From the NCBI GenBank assembly GCA_937873455.1, contig CALMYG010000022.1, positions 140,728 through 204,727 on the forward strand: a stretch of DNA of 64,000 bases, in the 5' to 3' direction. Below are positions 1 to 7,544 of this stretch, piece after piece (within the stretch, counting starts at the first letter, position 1; each line of letters begins with the position of its first letter). The translations under genes were made by a program, and so were the position numbers. The DNA is from an uncultured Verrucomicrobiota bacterium. GTDB taxonomy: Bacteria > Verrucomicrobiota > Kiritimatiellia > CAIVKH01. Below the pieces are notes generated by a model. The model was not told the DNA's origin, made no database searches, and worked only from the letters and a program-made list of their open reading frames with translations.

Positions 1-720
1 GGTAACCCGGCCCAAGTCGTTGCGCATCATGTCCACGATCATGATGTTTTCCGACCGGTTTTTTTCCGAAAGACGAAGCCGGTTTCCGGCCGCCGCATCG
101 AGGTCGGGGTGAGGTGCGCGGGGGCATGTTCCTTTCATGGGCTGAACGGTTACCACCCCGGGATGTTGGCGAAAAAACAATTCAGGAGATGCCGAGGCGA
201 TGACGAAATCATCGGTTTCCAGATAGCAGGCATACGGTGACGGTTGGACGTGGTAAAGCATGGCGAAAAGGCGCCAGAAGTCCACCGGCCCTTCCGCGAT
301 CAGGGGAAAGGTGTAGTTGACCTGGTAGGTCTCGCCGGCAGCGATATGAGCCTTGATCCGCTGTATTTTTTTCCGGTAAGCGTTTCGGCCTTCCGTGGGT
401 GTCCACCGGACAACCGGCGGGGCGGTCTGCTCAACGCAAAGTCCAGGACAGAGGATCGGTTCGTCGCAGAGGGCGAACCAGGCCAGGGGAAGGTCGGATG
501 GCGCTGCATCGTTCACCGCAAAAGCGTCATCAAAAGCTGATCCGGCTTCGTAGGAGAGAAAGCCGACGGCATAGCGCCCTTGCCGGTTAGCCTCGGCGAC
601 CCGGTCGAGTGCTTGGGTGACCGACCGCCGGTCGTGCGCCACCACCAGTTCCCGGGGATCCGGCCACGTCACCCAGGCATCGTCGCCTCGGGGATGCCGG
701 GTAACGATTCGAATATTCAC
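1..720 (-). CDS. pabB: Aminodeoxychorismate synthase component I (PabB), C-terminus cut off by the window edge
   Basis: Converts chorismate plus ammonia to 4-amino-4-deoxychorismate, the first step toward p-aminobenzoate and folate. The first 240 residues are visible. They include the family landmarks GFLSYEAG (about 53-60), IAAGETYQVNYTFPL (126-140), ASPELFF (177-183), PMKGTCPR (194-201, carrying the lysine typical of PabB) and ENIMIVDMMRNDLGR (224-238). The GTG start at 718-720 overlaps the argA stop as GTGA, which implies translational coupling, and no better upstream start exists. The PIKGT-type lysine and lack of a long tryptophan-site N-terminus favour PabB over anthranilate synthase TrpE. 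The chorismate-binding C-terminal half lies outside the window, so a C-terminal lyase fusion cannot be excluded. Confidence 0.9.
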   Translation of the reverse strand, partial: MNIRIVTRHPRGDDAWVTWPDPRELVVAHDRRSVTQALDRVAEANRQGRYAVGFLSYEAGSAFDDAFAVNDAAPSDLPLAWFALCDEPILCPGLCVEQTAPPVVRWTPTEGRNAYRKKIQRIKAHIAAGETYQVNYTFPLIAEGPVDFWRLFAMLYHVQPSPYACYLETDDFVIASASPELFFRQHPGVVTVQPMKGTCPRAPHPDLDAAAGNRLRLSEKNRSENIMIVDMMRNDLGRVT

Positions 721-2003
721 CCCAGATCCTTAAACAGTACCTTGGAGTGTCGCCCGCTTTTCATATAACGCGCGCGTCGTTCCGCCGGAAGCATGTCCGG
801 GCTGCCTTCGGTGAATCCGCCCTTTTGTTGGAAATAATTAAACGCCTGGGTCGAGAGCGCGAACAGGCGCTTCACCCCCATGATTTTCGCCTGGTTTTCG
901 ATGAAGTGCATCATTTTACTTCCGATGCCCTGATTCTCGTGGGCTTCGGAAACGAACAGGCACTCCAATTCGGCGCATGCGTCTTGTTTGGCGCCGTAAA
1001 GGCGCAGGGCCACACAACCAAGAATATTGCGGTCGATTTCAAAGACAAAGTAATCGTTGATGCGTTCCGTGACATCTTGGCGGGTTCGTTGCGCCAGTTG
1101 CTTGGCTTCCACGGACTCGCGAATCAACCCCATGATGGCCCCGATGTCCTTCTTCCGGGCGCGGCGTATCGCCTCGTATTCGTTGGCATGGATCATGGTG
1201 CCGATGCCCTCGTTGGAAAAAATTTCGCTGAGGAGGGCGGCGTCTTGTTGGCCGTCGATGATATGAACGCGGGCCACGCCATTGCGGCAGGCTCGGACGC
1301 CATGCCGAAGTTTCGAGGCCATTTCCTTGTCCAGGTCCTGCCGGTGTTTCTTGAGGTAGTCTTCACCTTCGGCCACGGAAAATTGCGCCCGCAGGGTTCC
1401 GCTGCCCCGGACGCCGTTGCTGGTGGTGATGAACATCAATTTCGCCGCCTTGAGCGCTTCGGATACCTCCAGGGCCACGCCGTCGGAATTGACCCGGAAG
1501 GTTTGACCATTGCCGTCCATTCCCAACGGCGGAATAACCGGAATGATCCCTTGGGCCAAAAGGTCCTCCAGAAACGATGTTTCCACCCGTTCAACCTGGC
1601 CGGTGAATTGCTGGTCAACGCCTTCCAGTATTCCGGCGGGATGGGCGATGATGGCATTGGTAACCACCGCGCGCTGATCCGTATCCCGCAGCCCTTCGAG
1701 AATTTCGTGGGATAAACGGCTCGCCGCGAGTACGGAAAGTTTCAGGGTCGGGGCATCCGTGATTCCCATGCCCTCCAAATCGGAGGCGGGAATGTTCAGT
1801 TCATCGGCCAATTGCTTGATATGCACGCTGATGCCATGCACCAGAACAATCTTAATGTTCAAGCTGCGCAACACGGAGATATCCAAAAGCAAATTGTGGA
1901 ATGTGTCGGAGGCCAGAATTTCGCTATCGATGTTCAACACGAAAATCTTGTCCCGAAAACGAGCAATGTAACTTAATATACCGCGCAAGTCCGATAGATT
2001 CAT
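717..2003 (-). CDS. argA: N-acetylglutamate synthase (ArgA type: kinase-like domain plus GNAT domain)
   Basis: Acetylates glutamate with acetyl-CoA, the first step of arginine synthesis. The 428 residues match the usual length of about 440. Residues 1 to about 280 form an amino-acid-kinase fold (KIVLVHG near 50, NSDGVALEVSEAL near 170), which in this family is the arginine-sensing non-catalytic domain. Residues from about 290 to 428 are a GNAT acetyltransferase with the acetyl-CoA-binding run ENQGIGSKM near 356-364. The ATG at 2001-2003 is the first in frame and lies 6 nt after a -10-like box, with no Shine-Dalgarno sequence, so the mRNA may be leaderless. The stop overlaps the GTG of pabB. 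Arginine-feedback control is expected from the family and not shown by the sequence. Confidence 0.92.
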   Translation of the reverse strand: MNLSDLRGILSYIARFRDKIFVLNIDSEILASDTFHNLLLDISVLRSLNIKIVLVHGISVHIKQLADELNIPASDLEGMGITDAPTLKLSVLAASRLSHEILEGLRDTDQRAVVTNAIIAHPAGILEGVDQQFTGQVERVETSFLEDLLAQGIIPVIPPLGMDGNGQTFRVNSDGVALEVSEALKAAKLMFITTSNGVRGSGTLRAQFSVAEGEDYLKKHRQDLDKEMASKLRHGVRACRNGVARVHIIDGQQDAALLSEIFSNEGIGTMIHANEYEAIRRARKKDIGAIMGLIRESVEAKQLAQRTRQDVTERINDYFVFEIDRNILGCVALRLYGAKQDACAELECLFVSEAHENQGIGSKMMHFIENQAKIMGVKRLFALSTQAFNYFQQKGGFTEGSPDMLPAERRARYMKSGRHSKVLFKDLG

Positions 2004-2009
2004 GGAAGA

Positions 2010-2037
2010 TATTTAGCACATTTGGCGGCAGGTGCAA
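2010..2037 (-). promoter_or_regulatory. Candidate promoter for argA-pabB
   Basis: On the minus strand, TTGCAC (2032-2037) and TAAATA (2010-2015) are 16 bp apart. The -10 box ends 6 nt before the argA ATG, so transcription would begin at or next to the start codon. Confidence 0.4.
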
Positions 2038-2174
2038 TGTCGGATCGTTATCAGCGGCGGGCGGAGGGCGCACCTCCATATCTCTTCACTTCATGAACGG
2101 ACTTCAGGTGTTCGGTGTCACGAACAAGTCAACGAATCAGGGATGCGCCGGGATGCTCCCGATGCCGGGCGGGA

Positions 2175-3149
2175 TCAATAACCGCCCCGCACCGGCCAGA
2201 GATTCATCAAGTTGCCCTTGCTGTTGCTGCCCATAAACCCGTATTGCGGACGGATATTCCAAGCTAAAGTCGGATCGTCCTTACGGGTGGTGCTGGACCA
2301 GTAATGACTGGCAAATAGCCCGCTGAACGGATGTTGGACCGGCAAGGCAAAGTCGGTTTGCCCGAAGTCGATCAGGCTCAACAGTTCGCGGATATTGGGC
2401 AGCCGCCAATCGGAATGGCCGGCATACTCGAGGTTCCGGCAGTAAGCAACGGCATTGGACCAGGTCCAGGCATTCACGATATCGTTGTCGGGCAGGGAAC
2501 GAGGGGCTTTTACCCACATCAGCCCGGTTAAGTGATCGGTGACGACTTCGTCGGTGTCGTTCGTCGCCACGGTGAAGCGCGGTGTCGGTCCGGTGGTACC
2601 GTACTGGATTTCCCCGTCATCTTCCGGTGTATAGGACACCGTCTGGCCGGTGCGCGGGATGAATGCCGTGCAGTTGTTGCTGTAGGTTCCGGTGATACCG
2701 AAAATATCCACGCCCCATAAAATGTTGTGTGGCTGGAGGTCTTCGTCCACCTCACGGAGAAGCGTGGGTTCGTAGTATCCGGCGGCGACGGTATCGTGAG
2801 CGGGAGATAGCATCCGGGTGTGTTGGGGCATTGCGCTGGCCGACACGCGAAACATCATGCCGACCGGGACGGTGATTACCGGATTGGTTGATTGAATGTC
2901 CTGAAGCCCCCGGTAGGAGCCGTCCCATTCCGGCTCTTCCGGGTCATCCAAAAGATCGGGACGGAACTCCACCGTGTAGTAGAGCAAGGGGTTTTCATTG
3001 GAGAAGCTTACGTGACCGTGTTCAAACGAAAATATGTCCTGAGCGAATCCGCATCGGATAAAAAGAAGGGAGACGAATATGACAAGACTTCGGATCCACG
3101 TTTTTGAATGTGCTTTAAGATGAGTAATCGAAGGCGCTTTTGGATTCAT
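2175..3149 (-). CDS. Secreted protein with C-terminal Lcl/DUF1566 domain
   Basis: A 324-residue protein with an N-terminal hydrophobic segment (about residues 19-36, ending near GFAQ) that reads as a signal peptide. The last 120 residues fit the Lcl C-terminal (DUF1566) domain: DHLTGLMWVK, then AVAYCRNLEYAGHSDWRLPN, REL, YWSSTT and a final NLWPVRGG. This domain is a C-type-lectin-like fold in many secreted bacterial proteins of unknown substrate. The middle holds a possible receptor-like beta region without a family I recognise. It stands alone, downstream of the toxin-antitoxin pair on the same strand. Function beyond extracellular binding is not known. Confidence 0.8.
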   Translation of the reverse strand: MNPKAPSITHLKAHSKTWIRSLVIFVSLLFIRCGFAQDIFSFEHGHVSFSNENPLLYYTVEFRPDLLDDPEEPEWDGSYRGLQDIQSTNPVITVPVGMMFRVSASAMPQHTRMLSPAHDTVAAGYYEPTLLREVDEDLQPHNILWGVDIFGITGTYSNNCTAFIPRTGQTVSYTPEDDGEIQYGTTGPTPRFTVATNDTDEVVTDHLTGLMWVKAPRSLPDNDIVNAWTWSNAVAYCRNLEYAGHSDWRLPNIRELLSLIDFGQTDFALPVQHPFSGLFASHYWSSTTRKDDPTLAWNIRPQYGFMGSNSKGNLMNLWPVRGGY

Positions 3150-3212
3150 TGCCGAGGAGCATGCATCGACTCAGTATCACGGAAAAGTCAAAAATGAACT
3201 TCTCGCACTGTG

Positions 3213-3509
3213 TCAGTCGGAACGCTGCATGATGCGAGATACGGTCTCGGCAAACACTTCATAAATAAGTTCGCGACGTTGGGCATATTCGCATCGGATT
3301 ACGGAACCGCCGCGAGCGGAAACATATCGATAAATAACCCGGTAGCGACCGACTCGCAAGCGGTGAAATCCATCGAGTGGGTGTTCAAGCGCCAGTATAT
3401 CCCCGCGTCCTTCACTTAAATCGCGCAAGGCCTCCCGGAGTGCGCGCCGGGGCTCGGGGGCCAAACTCCGGAGAAACTCGGCCACTTGAGAGGAAACATC
3501 AATTCGCAT
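3213..3509 (-). CDS. RelE/ParE-type toxin
   Basis: A 98-residue basic protein beginning MRIDVSSQVAEFLRSL. It has the family pattern: a helical start, RALREALRDL, then strands HPLDGFHRLRVGRYRVIYRY and a C-terminal RELIYEVFAE. RelE-type toxins cleave mRNA in the ribosome and ParE-type toxins poison gyrase; the sequence alone does not settle which. The start chosen (3507-3509) makes it overlap the antitoxin by 11 nt; a longer reading back to 3674 would run through the antitoxin in another frame and adds nothing family-like. It forms a type II toxin-antitoxin operon with the upstream gene. Confidence 0.8.
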   Translation of the reverse strand: MRIDVSSQVAEFLRSLAPEPRRALREALRDLSEGRGDILALEHPLDGFHRLRVGRYRVIYRYVSARGGSVIRCEYAQRRELIYEVFAETVSRIMQRSD

Positions 3510-3747
3510 GGAGTCGATCAAGGCGGGTATAACGCGTTTTTCCGGACCGGGCTTTTTCAATAGCTTGCATGGCCTTGGGATCAGCCAGTAACTCCATGGT
3601 TTCCACGATGGCATCCATGCGTTTTTTGGAAAGCAGATACCCAACGGTTTCGTTGTGACGGGAAATGGGCACAAACGATGTCTTTGGATCGCGCAGCAGC
3701 GAGGGCAATTTGGCCTGTGCCTCTGATATCGAATACGTAGATTTCAT
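3499..3747 (-). CDS. Phd/YefM-type antitoxin
   Basis: An 82-residue protein starting MKSTYSISEAQAKLPSLLRD, the standard opening of Phd/YefM antitoxins. A hydrophobic pattern (VPISRHNETVGYLLSKKRMDAIVETMELL) gives the DNA-binding dimer fold, and the C-terminal tail (about 60-82) would wrap the toxin. It comes first in the operon and overlaps the toxin gene by 11 nt. Autorepression is usual for the family. A strong promoter sits so close upstream that the transcript would be leaderless. Confidence 0.82.
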   Translation of the reverse strand: MKSTYSISEAQAKLPSLLRDPKTSFVPISRHNETVGYLLSKKRMDAIVETMELLADPKAMQAIEKARSGKTRYTRLDRLHAN

Positions 3748-3753
3748 ACAAAA

Positions 3754-3782
3754 ACTATAGATTATTCGAGCGGCGGGATCAA
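3754..3782 (-). promoter_or_regulatory. Strong candidate promoter of the toxin-antitoxin operon
   Basis: On the minus strand, TTGATC (3777-3782), a 17-bp spacer and TATAGT (3754-3759). Only 6 nt separate the -10 box from the antitoxin ATG, and there is no ribosome binding site, which points to leaderless translation. Confidence 0.6.
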
Positions 3783-3845
3783 TCTCGAAGGTGTGGCGCG
3801 TGCCTGTCGGCGTTCCGGAAACGAAATGGTTGAAGGGTCTGTTGA

Positions 3846-6800
3846 CTACTTCAGGCGCAGGGCAAGGCGCCAGAAGGTGGGATCGACAGCGGCGCCGGTG
3901 GCATTGGTGTAGGCGTAGTTTCCTCCGCCGGTATGTTGCAGGGCGGCCGGAATGTCAACCCAGGTCGCACCCAGATCGAAGGTGCGCTGGAGGATGAAGT
4001 CGAGGTGCGCGGCGTAAGCCGGCGGGAAGGTCCAGGCCACTTGCACCGATGTTACGTTAAGCGAGGTGATGGTAACTTCCGGCAAGGCCAGGGAAGCGGG
4101 CGGCGGAGCGCCATAACTTGCGGGAACGTGCGGGTCGGTGCCGTCCAGAAATGCCTGCAGGAGGGTGTAACCGCCGCCGAGATCGGCGAAGGGATCGTTG
4201 CCGAGCGTTCCAAAGAACAGCATTTCCCAAGCATCATCAAGCAGGTTGCCATCTGCATCGCCCGGCGATGGCGCGGGGATGCCGGTGACGTGGGCAAAGG
4301 TCATGTCGCCCAAGCGGATCGGTTCGAGGGTCTCGTCGGCGCACGGCGCGTCCGGCACATCGGCATAGGCGGTTACCTGGATCGTGATGCCGGGTATCAT
4401 CGTGAAGCCCCCGGGAAAACGGAACGGCGAGCCATCCGGATGGACCAGCGCCGCCGTTGTCCCCATGCCCTCTCGGTCGAGGCGCGTGCAGGTGAGGCCG
4501 ACTGTGTCAGGACGTACGACGAGACTGCGCGTCACGACGGGACGCGGCGAAGGGAGATCAAGCAACACATCGAGTCCGGCCAGGGCGCTGGTGTAATCGC
4601 TGGAGGTGAGGGGGGTGAGTTGCGGAGCGATGGCGGGAGGCAGGCCGTTGGTCCAATCGTTGCGGTAGGCGGGATGCATCACGCCGGTGGCAAGGAAATC
4701 GCGCAAGGTATCAAGCGGATTCGGGAACGCTCCGGGGAAATGTCCACCCCATCGTGCGCTGATGCGGTAGATGTCGAGGGCCACATTGCGCAAGGAGGCC
4801 ATCTTGGGATCATTGGAGTCCCGGATCGTCTGCCGCAATGACTTGACGGTCTGGGCGAGTTGGTGCCCGGTGTCGGTTTCGGATTGATAGTTCTCCAAGG
4901 CGACCAATTGTTCCGGCGTGGGCAGGAGCAGGCCTGAAGCGGGACCACTTTCCGGTATGGGCTTGGCCGGCTCGGAAGCGCGGTAGCTGGTGAGGGTGAG
5001 GCGATTGGTATTGCGCTCGCCGGGCGTGGGTAGGAAGGAGGCGGGCAGGAGGCCGCGCTCGACAAAGCGGCGGGTGACCCACTGTTCAAAGACAAGGGTC
5101 AGCAAGGTTTCCAGCGTGTCCACGGTGGCGCCGATGCTGGGTGGATGGTTTGTTGCGTAGTAGGCGATGGCGGCGGCGCGCCAAGCGGCGGCTTCGGTGG
5201 CATCGTCGCCGCCACCGTACACGTAGGAGAAGCCAACCGGCGAGGCGGCGGGCAAGGTCACCAGTCCGGCCATTTCACGGCCCTGGAATGGATTACCCGG
5301 ATCGTAGGGCGGCGAGAAGTTCAAGGCGTAGGAGGCCATGGTCCCGGCGACGGTAATGTTGGCCCGCCCGCCGCGCCCAGCCCGCTGAAGCCAGGCGGCC
5401 GTCTGGCCCGCGCCGAAAAAGCCCCAGTGGTAAGCCAGCTCGCTATCGAGCGGCTCGCCACTGACATCGTAGAGGGTGATGAGGTTGCCGGGATTGGGCA
5501 CACCGTTGGTCAACAGAAATCCAGCGACCAGGGTGGGGATGTCACTGGTCGTGAGGCCGTCATGCGAATGCGGTCGCACATGGAGATTCAGAGCGGTACC
5601 GGAGGTGTTCCGCAGGGGCACATTCGTACCATCAAGAATGATCTGGAGATAATTCAGGGTGGAGTTTTGATTGGTTTCCCCGGTCCGGTCGGGCAAGAGG
5701 ATCGGATCATAGCCCAAGCCGATTTTGACGTAGTCGGGAATGCCGTCGCCGAGGGTGCTGAGTTCACCGGCGGGGACGGAGAATTGGTACAGACCTTCAA
5801 ACACGGCGGTGCGGGCCGCGCCGGGACCGATGGCAAATGCTTGCACACGGGTGTTGCGGTGGAGCCAGACCGGCTGGGTGTAAAGCGTCCAGGTTTCGCC
5901 GGGGTTGGTGCGGAAAAAAACGTTGGCCCCGGCCGGCCCGCGCAGGTTCAAGGCGACGGCGGCGGCATAGGTTCCGGGGACCGGGTCGGCGGTGATCGTG
6001 CCGAGGGCGGGTCCCTGCGCGGCATCCACCGGGAAAAGCGAAATTTGTGCATGCACTTGGTTGACCATGACATGGGTGGTTCCGGCGGGAACGTTGCCCA
6101 AGCCAACCACGGCGGGTTGGGTCAGGCCGGTCGTGGCGCCAGCATAGACCTCGCCGGTGGCGGCATAGCCGATGCCGATGGCCGAGCCGACTGACCAGTC
6201 GCGGGCGCGGCGGCGGTTCAGCACGGTGGCGCCCGGCGTGACGAAGGGTTCACCCGCGTAGGCGATAACATTCCCGGCGCCGCTGGTGTCGGTCACGGCG
6301 GCCAGCGCCACGTCTTGAATAAGATCGTAACCGGACGTTCCGGCGTTGAACCTATAACTCAGCGCGCGCGTGGATCGTCCGCTGGCGGACAAGCCGGAAA
6401 ATAGCTGGAAGCCGTTGAGTCCGGCGGGTGTGGCGGTTGCTCCGGTGAATTGCTCGCCGGCAGGCGGAAGCAGGACGGCGGTGGCGTTGGTGTCGGCCGG
6501 GTCGTTGCGCACAACGGCTTGACTGCCATCGGCGGCAACAAGCAGGAGGCTGGCATTGGTGCCCGCCGCAACCGCGGTAACTTGTCCCAGCGCGAAGGGC
6601 GCGGAAACCGTGGAGGCGCCCGCGTGATTGTAGTTGGTTCCGGTGAGGGTAATTGCGCGCACATCATAGCTTGCGGCGTTGGGAATCCATGTCACCAGTT
6701 GCCCGAGCGGGCCATGAAAAGGATTCAGCATGTAGCGGGCATTGGTGGCGATCCCGCTCACGGACAGGCGCAACGGAGTTCCGGTTTCGCCGAGCGATAC

Positions 6801-7544
6801 GACGCGCAGGGCCGCGCCGCCGGAGGCTATTTCCAGGAAAGCGACTTGTTGAACATCGCCGGTGCGCAGAACCACGCGGTCGGCCCGGTCATAACGGCGC
6901 GTGGAGGACTCGGCGATTACCGTGCTTCCGGTAAATATCGTGCTTCCCGTACCGACCCAAAGTTGCGCGCGGTTTTCCGGTAGTCCATTCAGAGTCGACG
7001 TGATCAACAAATCTTCAAACGACCCGGTGCCGGTGATTTCGCCGGCCACCACCGAAAGGGGCCCGACAATGTTTGGATGATGCCATGCCGCCACCACTGG
7101 TTGCATATTGGTGCTGAGCGTGCTTAAGAAGTTCAATCGTCCGGCCATGGGTGTTGTGAGCACGATGGAGTCGCGGCTGGTATTGATAAACCGTCCGGCG
7201 GTAACGGACGAAACGTGGTAGATGCCGCCGGCATGCGGACGCGTCCAAAGCAACTGGTCGGTGGTATTCGTCTGAAATCCGATCCGAATGGCTCCGGATG
7301 CACGGTCGACGACGATGGCCTCGGACCGTCCGTCGCCGTTCATGTCGGCATAACCGGTGATTTCAACCGGCCCGACGTGGAAGCGGGAGGGCGGGAGCGG
7401 AGAGGCGAAGGCGGGGATGACGAAGAACGAGAGCGCGATAGTAGCCGCTGTCGTGAGACAGCGGAGGATGCGGCCGGAGGGTGACGCATCCGCGCTCTCA
7501 TGAGCGCGGCTACCAGTGCGGATTATGTCGCTAAACATCTTCAT
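3846..7544 (-). CDS. Large secreted multidomain protein (1232 aa), third gene of the giant-protein operon
   Basis: No family covers the whole protein. Residues 1-47 are a signal peptide with an unusually long, charged n-region. The stretch at about 55-75 (GYADMNGDGRSEAIVVD) is an FG-GAP/VCBS-like Ca-binding repeat. Around 520-590 is a region like the chitobiase C-terminal domain (PVPGTYAAAVALNL, then NTRVQAFAIGPG). LGDGIPDYVKIGLGYDP (about 600-615) and DADGNLLDDAWEMLFFG (about 1105-1121) are thrombospondin-3-like Ca-binding turns. The last 90 residues are a beta-sandwich ending in WRLALRLK. The start overlaps the preceding stop by 1 nt (TGATG), so translation is probably coupled. Codons 11-35 come from a REPIN-like palindrome. 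The likely site of action is the cell surface; the role is unknown. Confidence 0.8.
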   Translation of the reverse strand: MKMFSDIIRTGSRAHESADASPSGRILRCLTTAATIALSFFVIPAFASPLPPSRFHVGPVEITGYADMNGDGRSEAIVVDRASGAIRIGFQTNTTDQLLWTRPHAGGIYHVSSVTAGRFINTSRDSIVLTTPMAGRLNFLSTLSTNMQPVVAAWHHPNIVGPLSVVAGEITGTGSFEDLLITSTLNGLPENRAQLWVGTGSTIFTGSTVIAESSTRRYDRADRVVLRTGDVQQVAFLEIASGGAALRVVSLGETGTPLRLSVSGIATNARYMLNPFHGPLGQLVTWIPNAASYDVRAITLTGTNYNHAGASTVSAPFALGQVTAVAAGTNASLLLVAADGSQAVVRNDPADTNATAVLLPPAGEQFTGATATPAGLNGFQLFSGLSASGRSTRALSYRFNAGTSGYDLIQDVALAAVTDTSGAGNVIAYAGEPFVTPGATVLNRRRARDWSVGSAIGIGYAATGEVYAGATTGLTQPAVVGLGNVPAGTTHVMVNQVHAQISLFPVDAAQGPALGTITADPVPGTYAAAVALNLRGPAGANVFFRTNPGETWTLYTQPVWLHRNTRVQAFAIGPGAARTAVFEGLYQFSVPAGELSTLGDGIPDYVKIGLGYDPILLPDRTGETNQNSTLNYLQIILDGTNVPLRNTSGTALNLHVRPHSHDGLTTSDIPTLVAGFLLTNGVPNPGNLITLYDVSGEPLDSELAYHWGFFGAGQTAAWLQRAGRGGRANITVAGTMASYALNFSPPYDPGNPFQGREMAGLVTLPAASPVGFSYVYGGGDDATEAAAWRAAAIAYYATNHPPSIGATVDTLETLLTLVFEQWVTRRFVERGLLPASFLPTPGERNTNRLTLTSYRASEPAKPIPESGPASGLLLPTPEQLVALENYQSETDTGHQLAQTVKSLRQTIRDSNDPKMASLRNVALDIYRISARWGGHFPGAFPNPLDTLRDFLATGVMHPAYRNDWTNGLPPAIAPQLTPLTSSDYTSALAGLDVLLDLPSPRPVVTRSLVVRPDTVGLTCTRLDREGMGTTAALVHPDGSPFRFPGGFTMIPGITIQVTAYADVPDAPCADETLEPIRLGDMTFAHVTGIPAPSPGDADGNLLDDAWEMLFFGTLGNDPFADLGGGYTLLQAFLDGTDPHVPASYGAPPPASLALPEVTITSLNVTSVQVAWTFPPAYAAHLDFILQRTFDLGATWVDIPAALQHTGGGNYAYTNATGAAVDPTFWRLALRLK
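7441..7513. repeat. REPIN-like element A1 (73 bp) inside a coding sequence
   Basis: Two inverted GTAG-plus-hairpin units. Read on the minus strand from 7513, GTAG is followed by CCGCGCTC-ATGA-GAGCGCGG. Read on the plus strand from 7441, GTAG is followed by CCGCTGTC-GTGA-GACAGCGG. It lies 31 nt inside the 1232-residue gene and encodes residues 11-35 of its signal-peptide region. Confidence 0.85.

Noticed and set aside
2066..2149. Third MITE-like copy between 2066 and 2149
   Set aside because: Only the right end matches well; the left end has several mismatches and no target duplication is visible.
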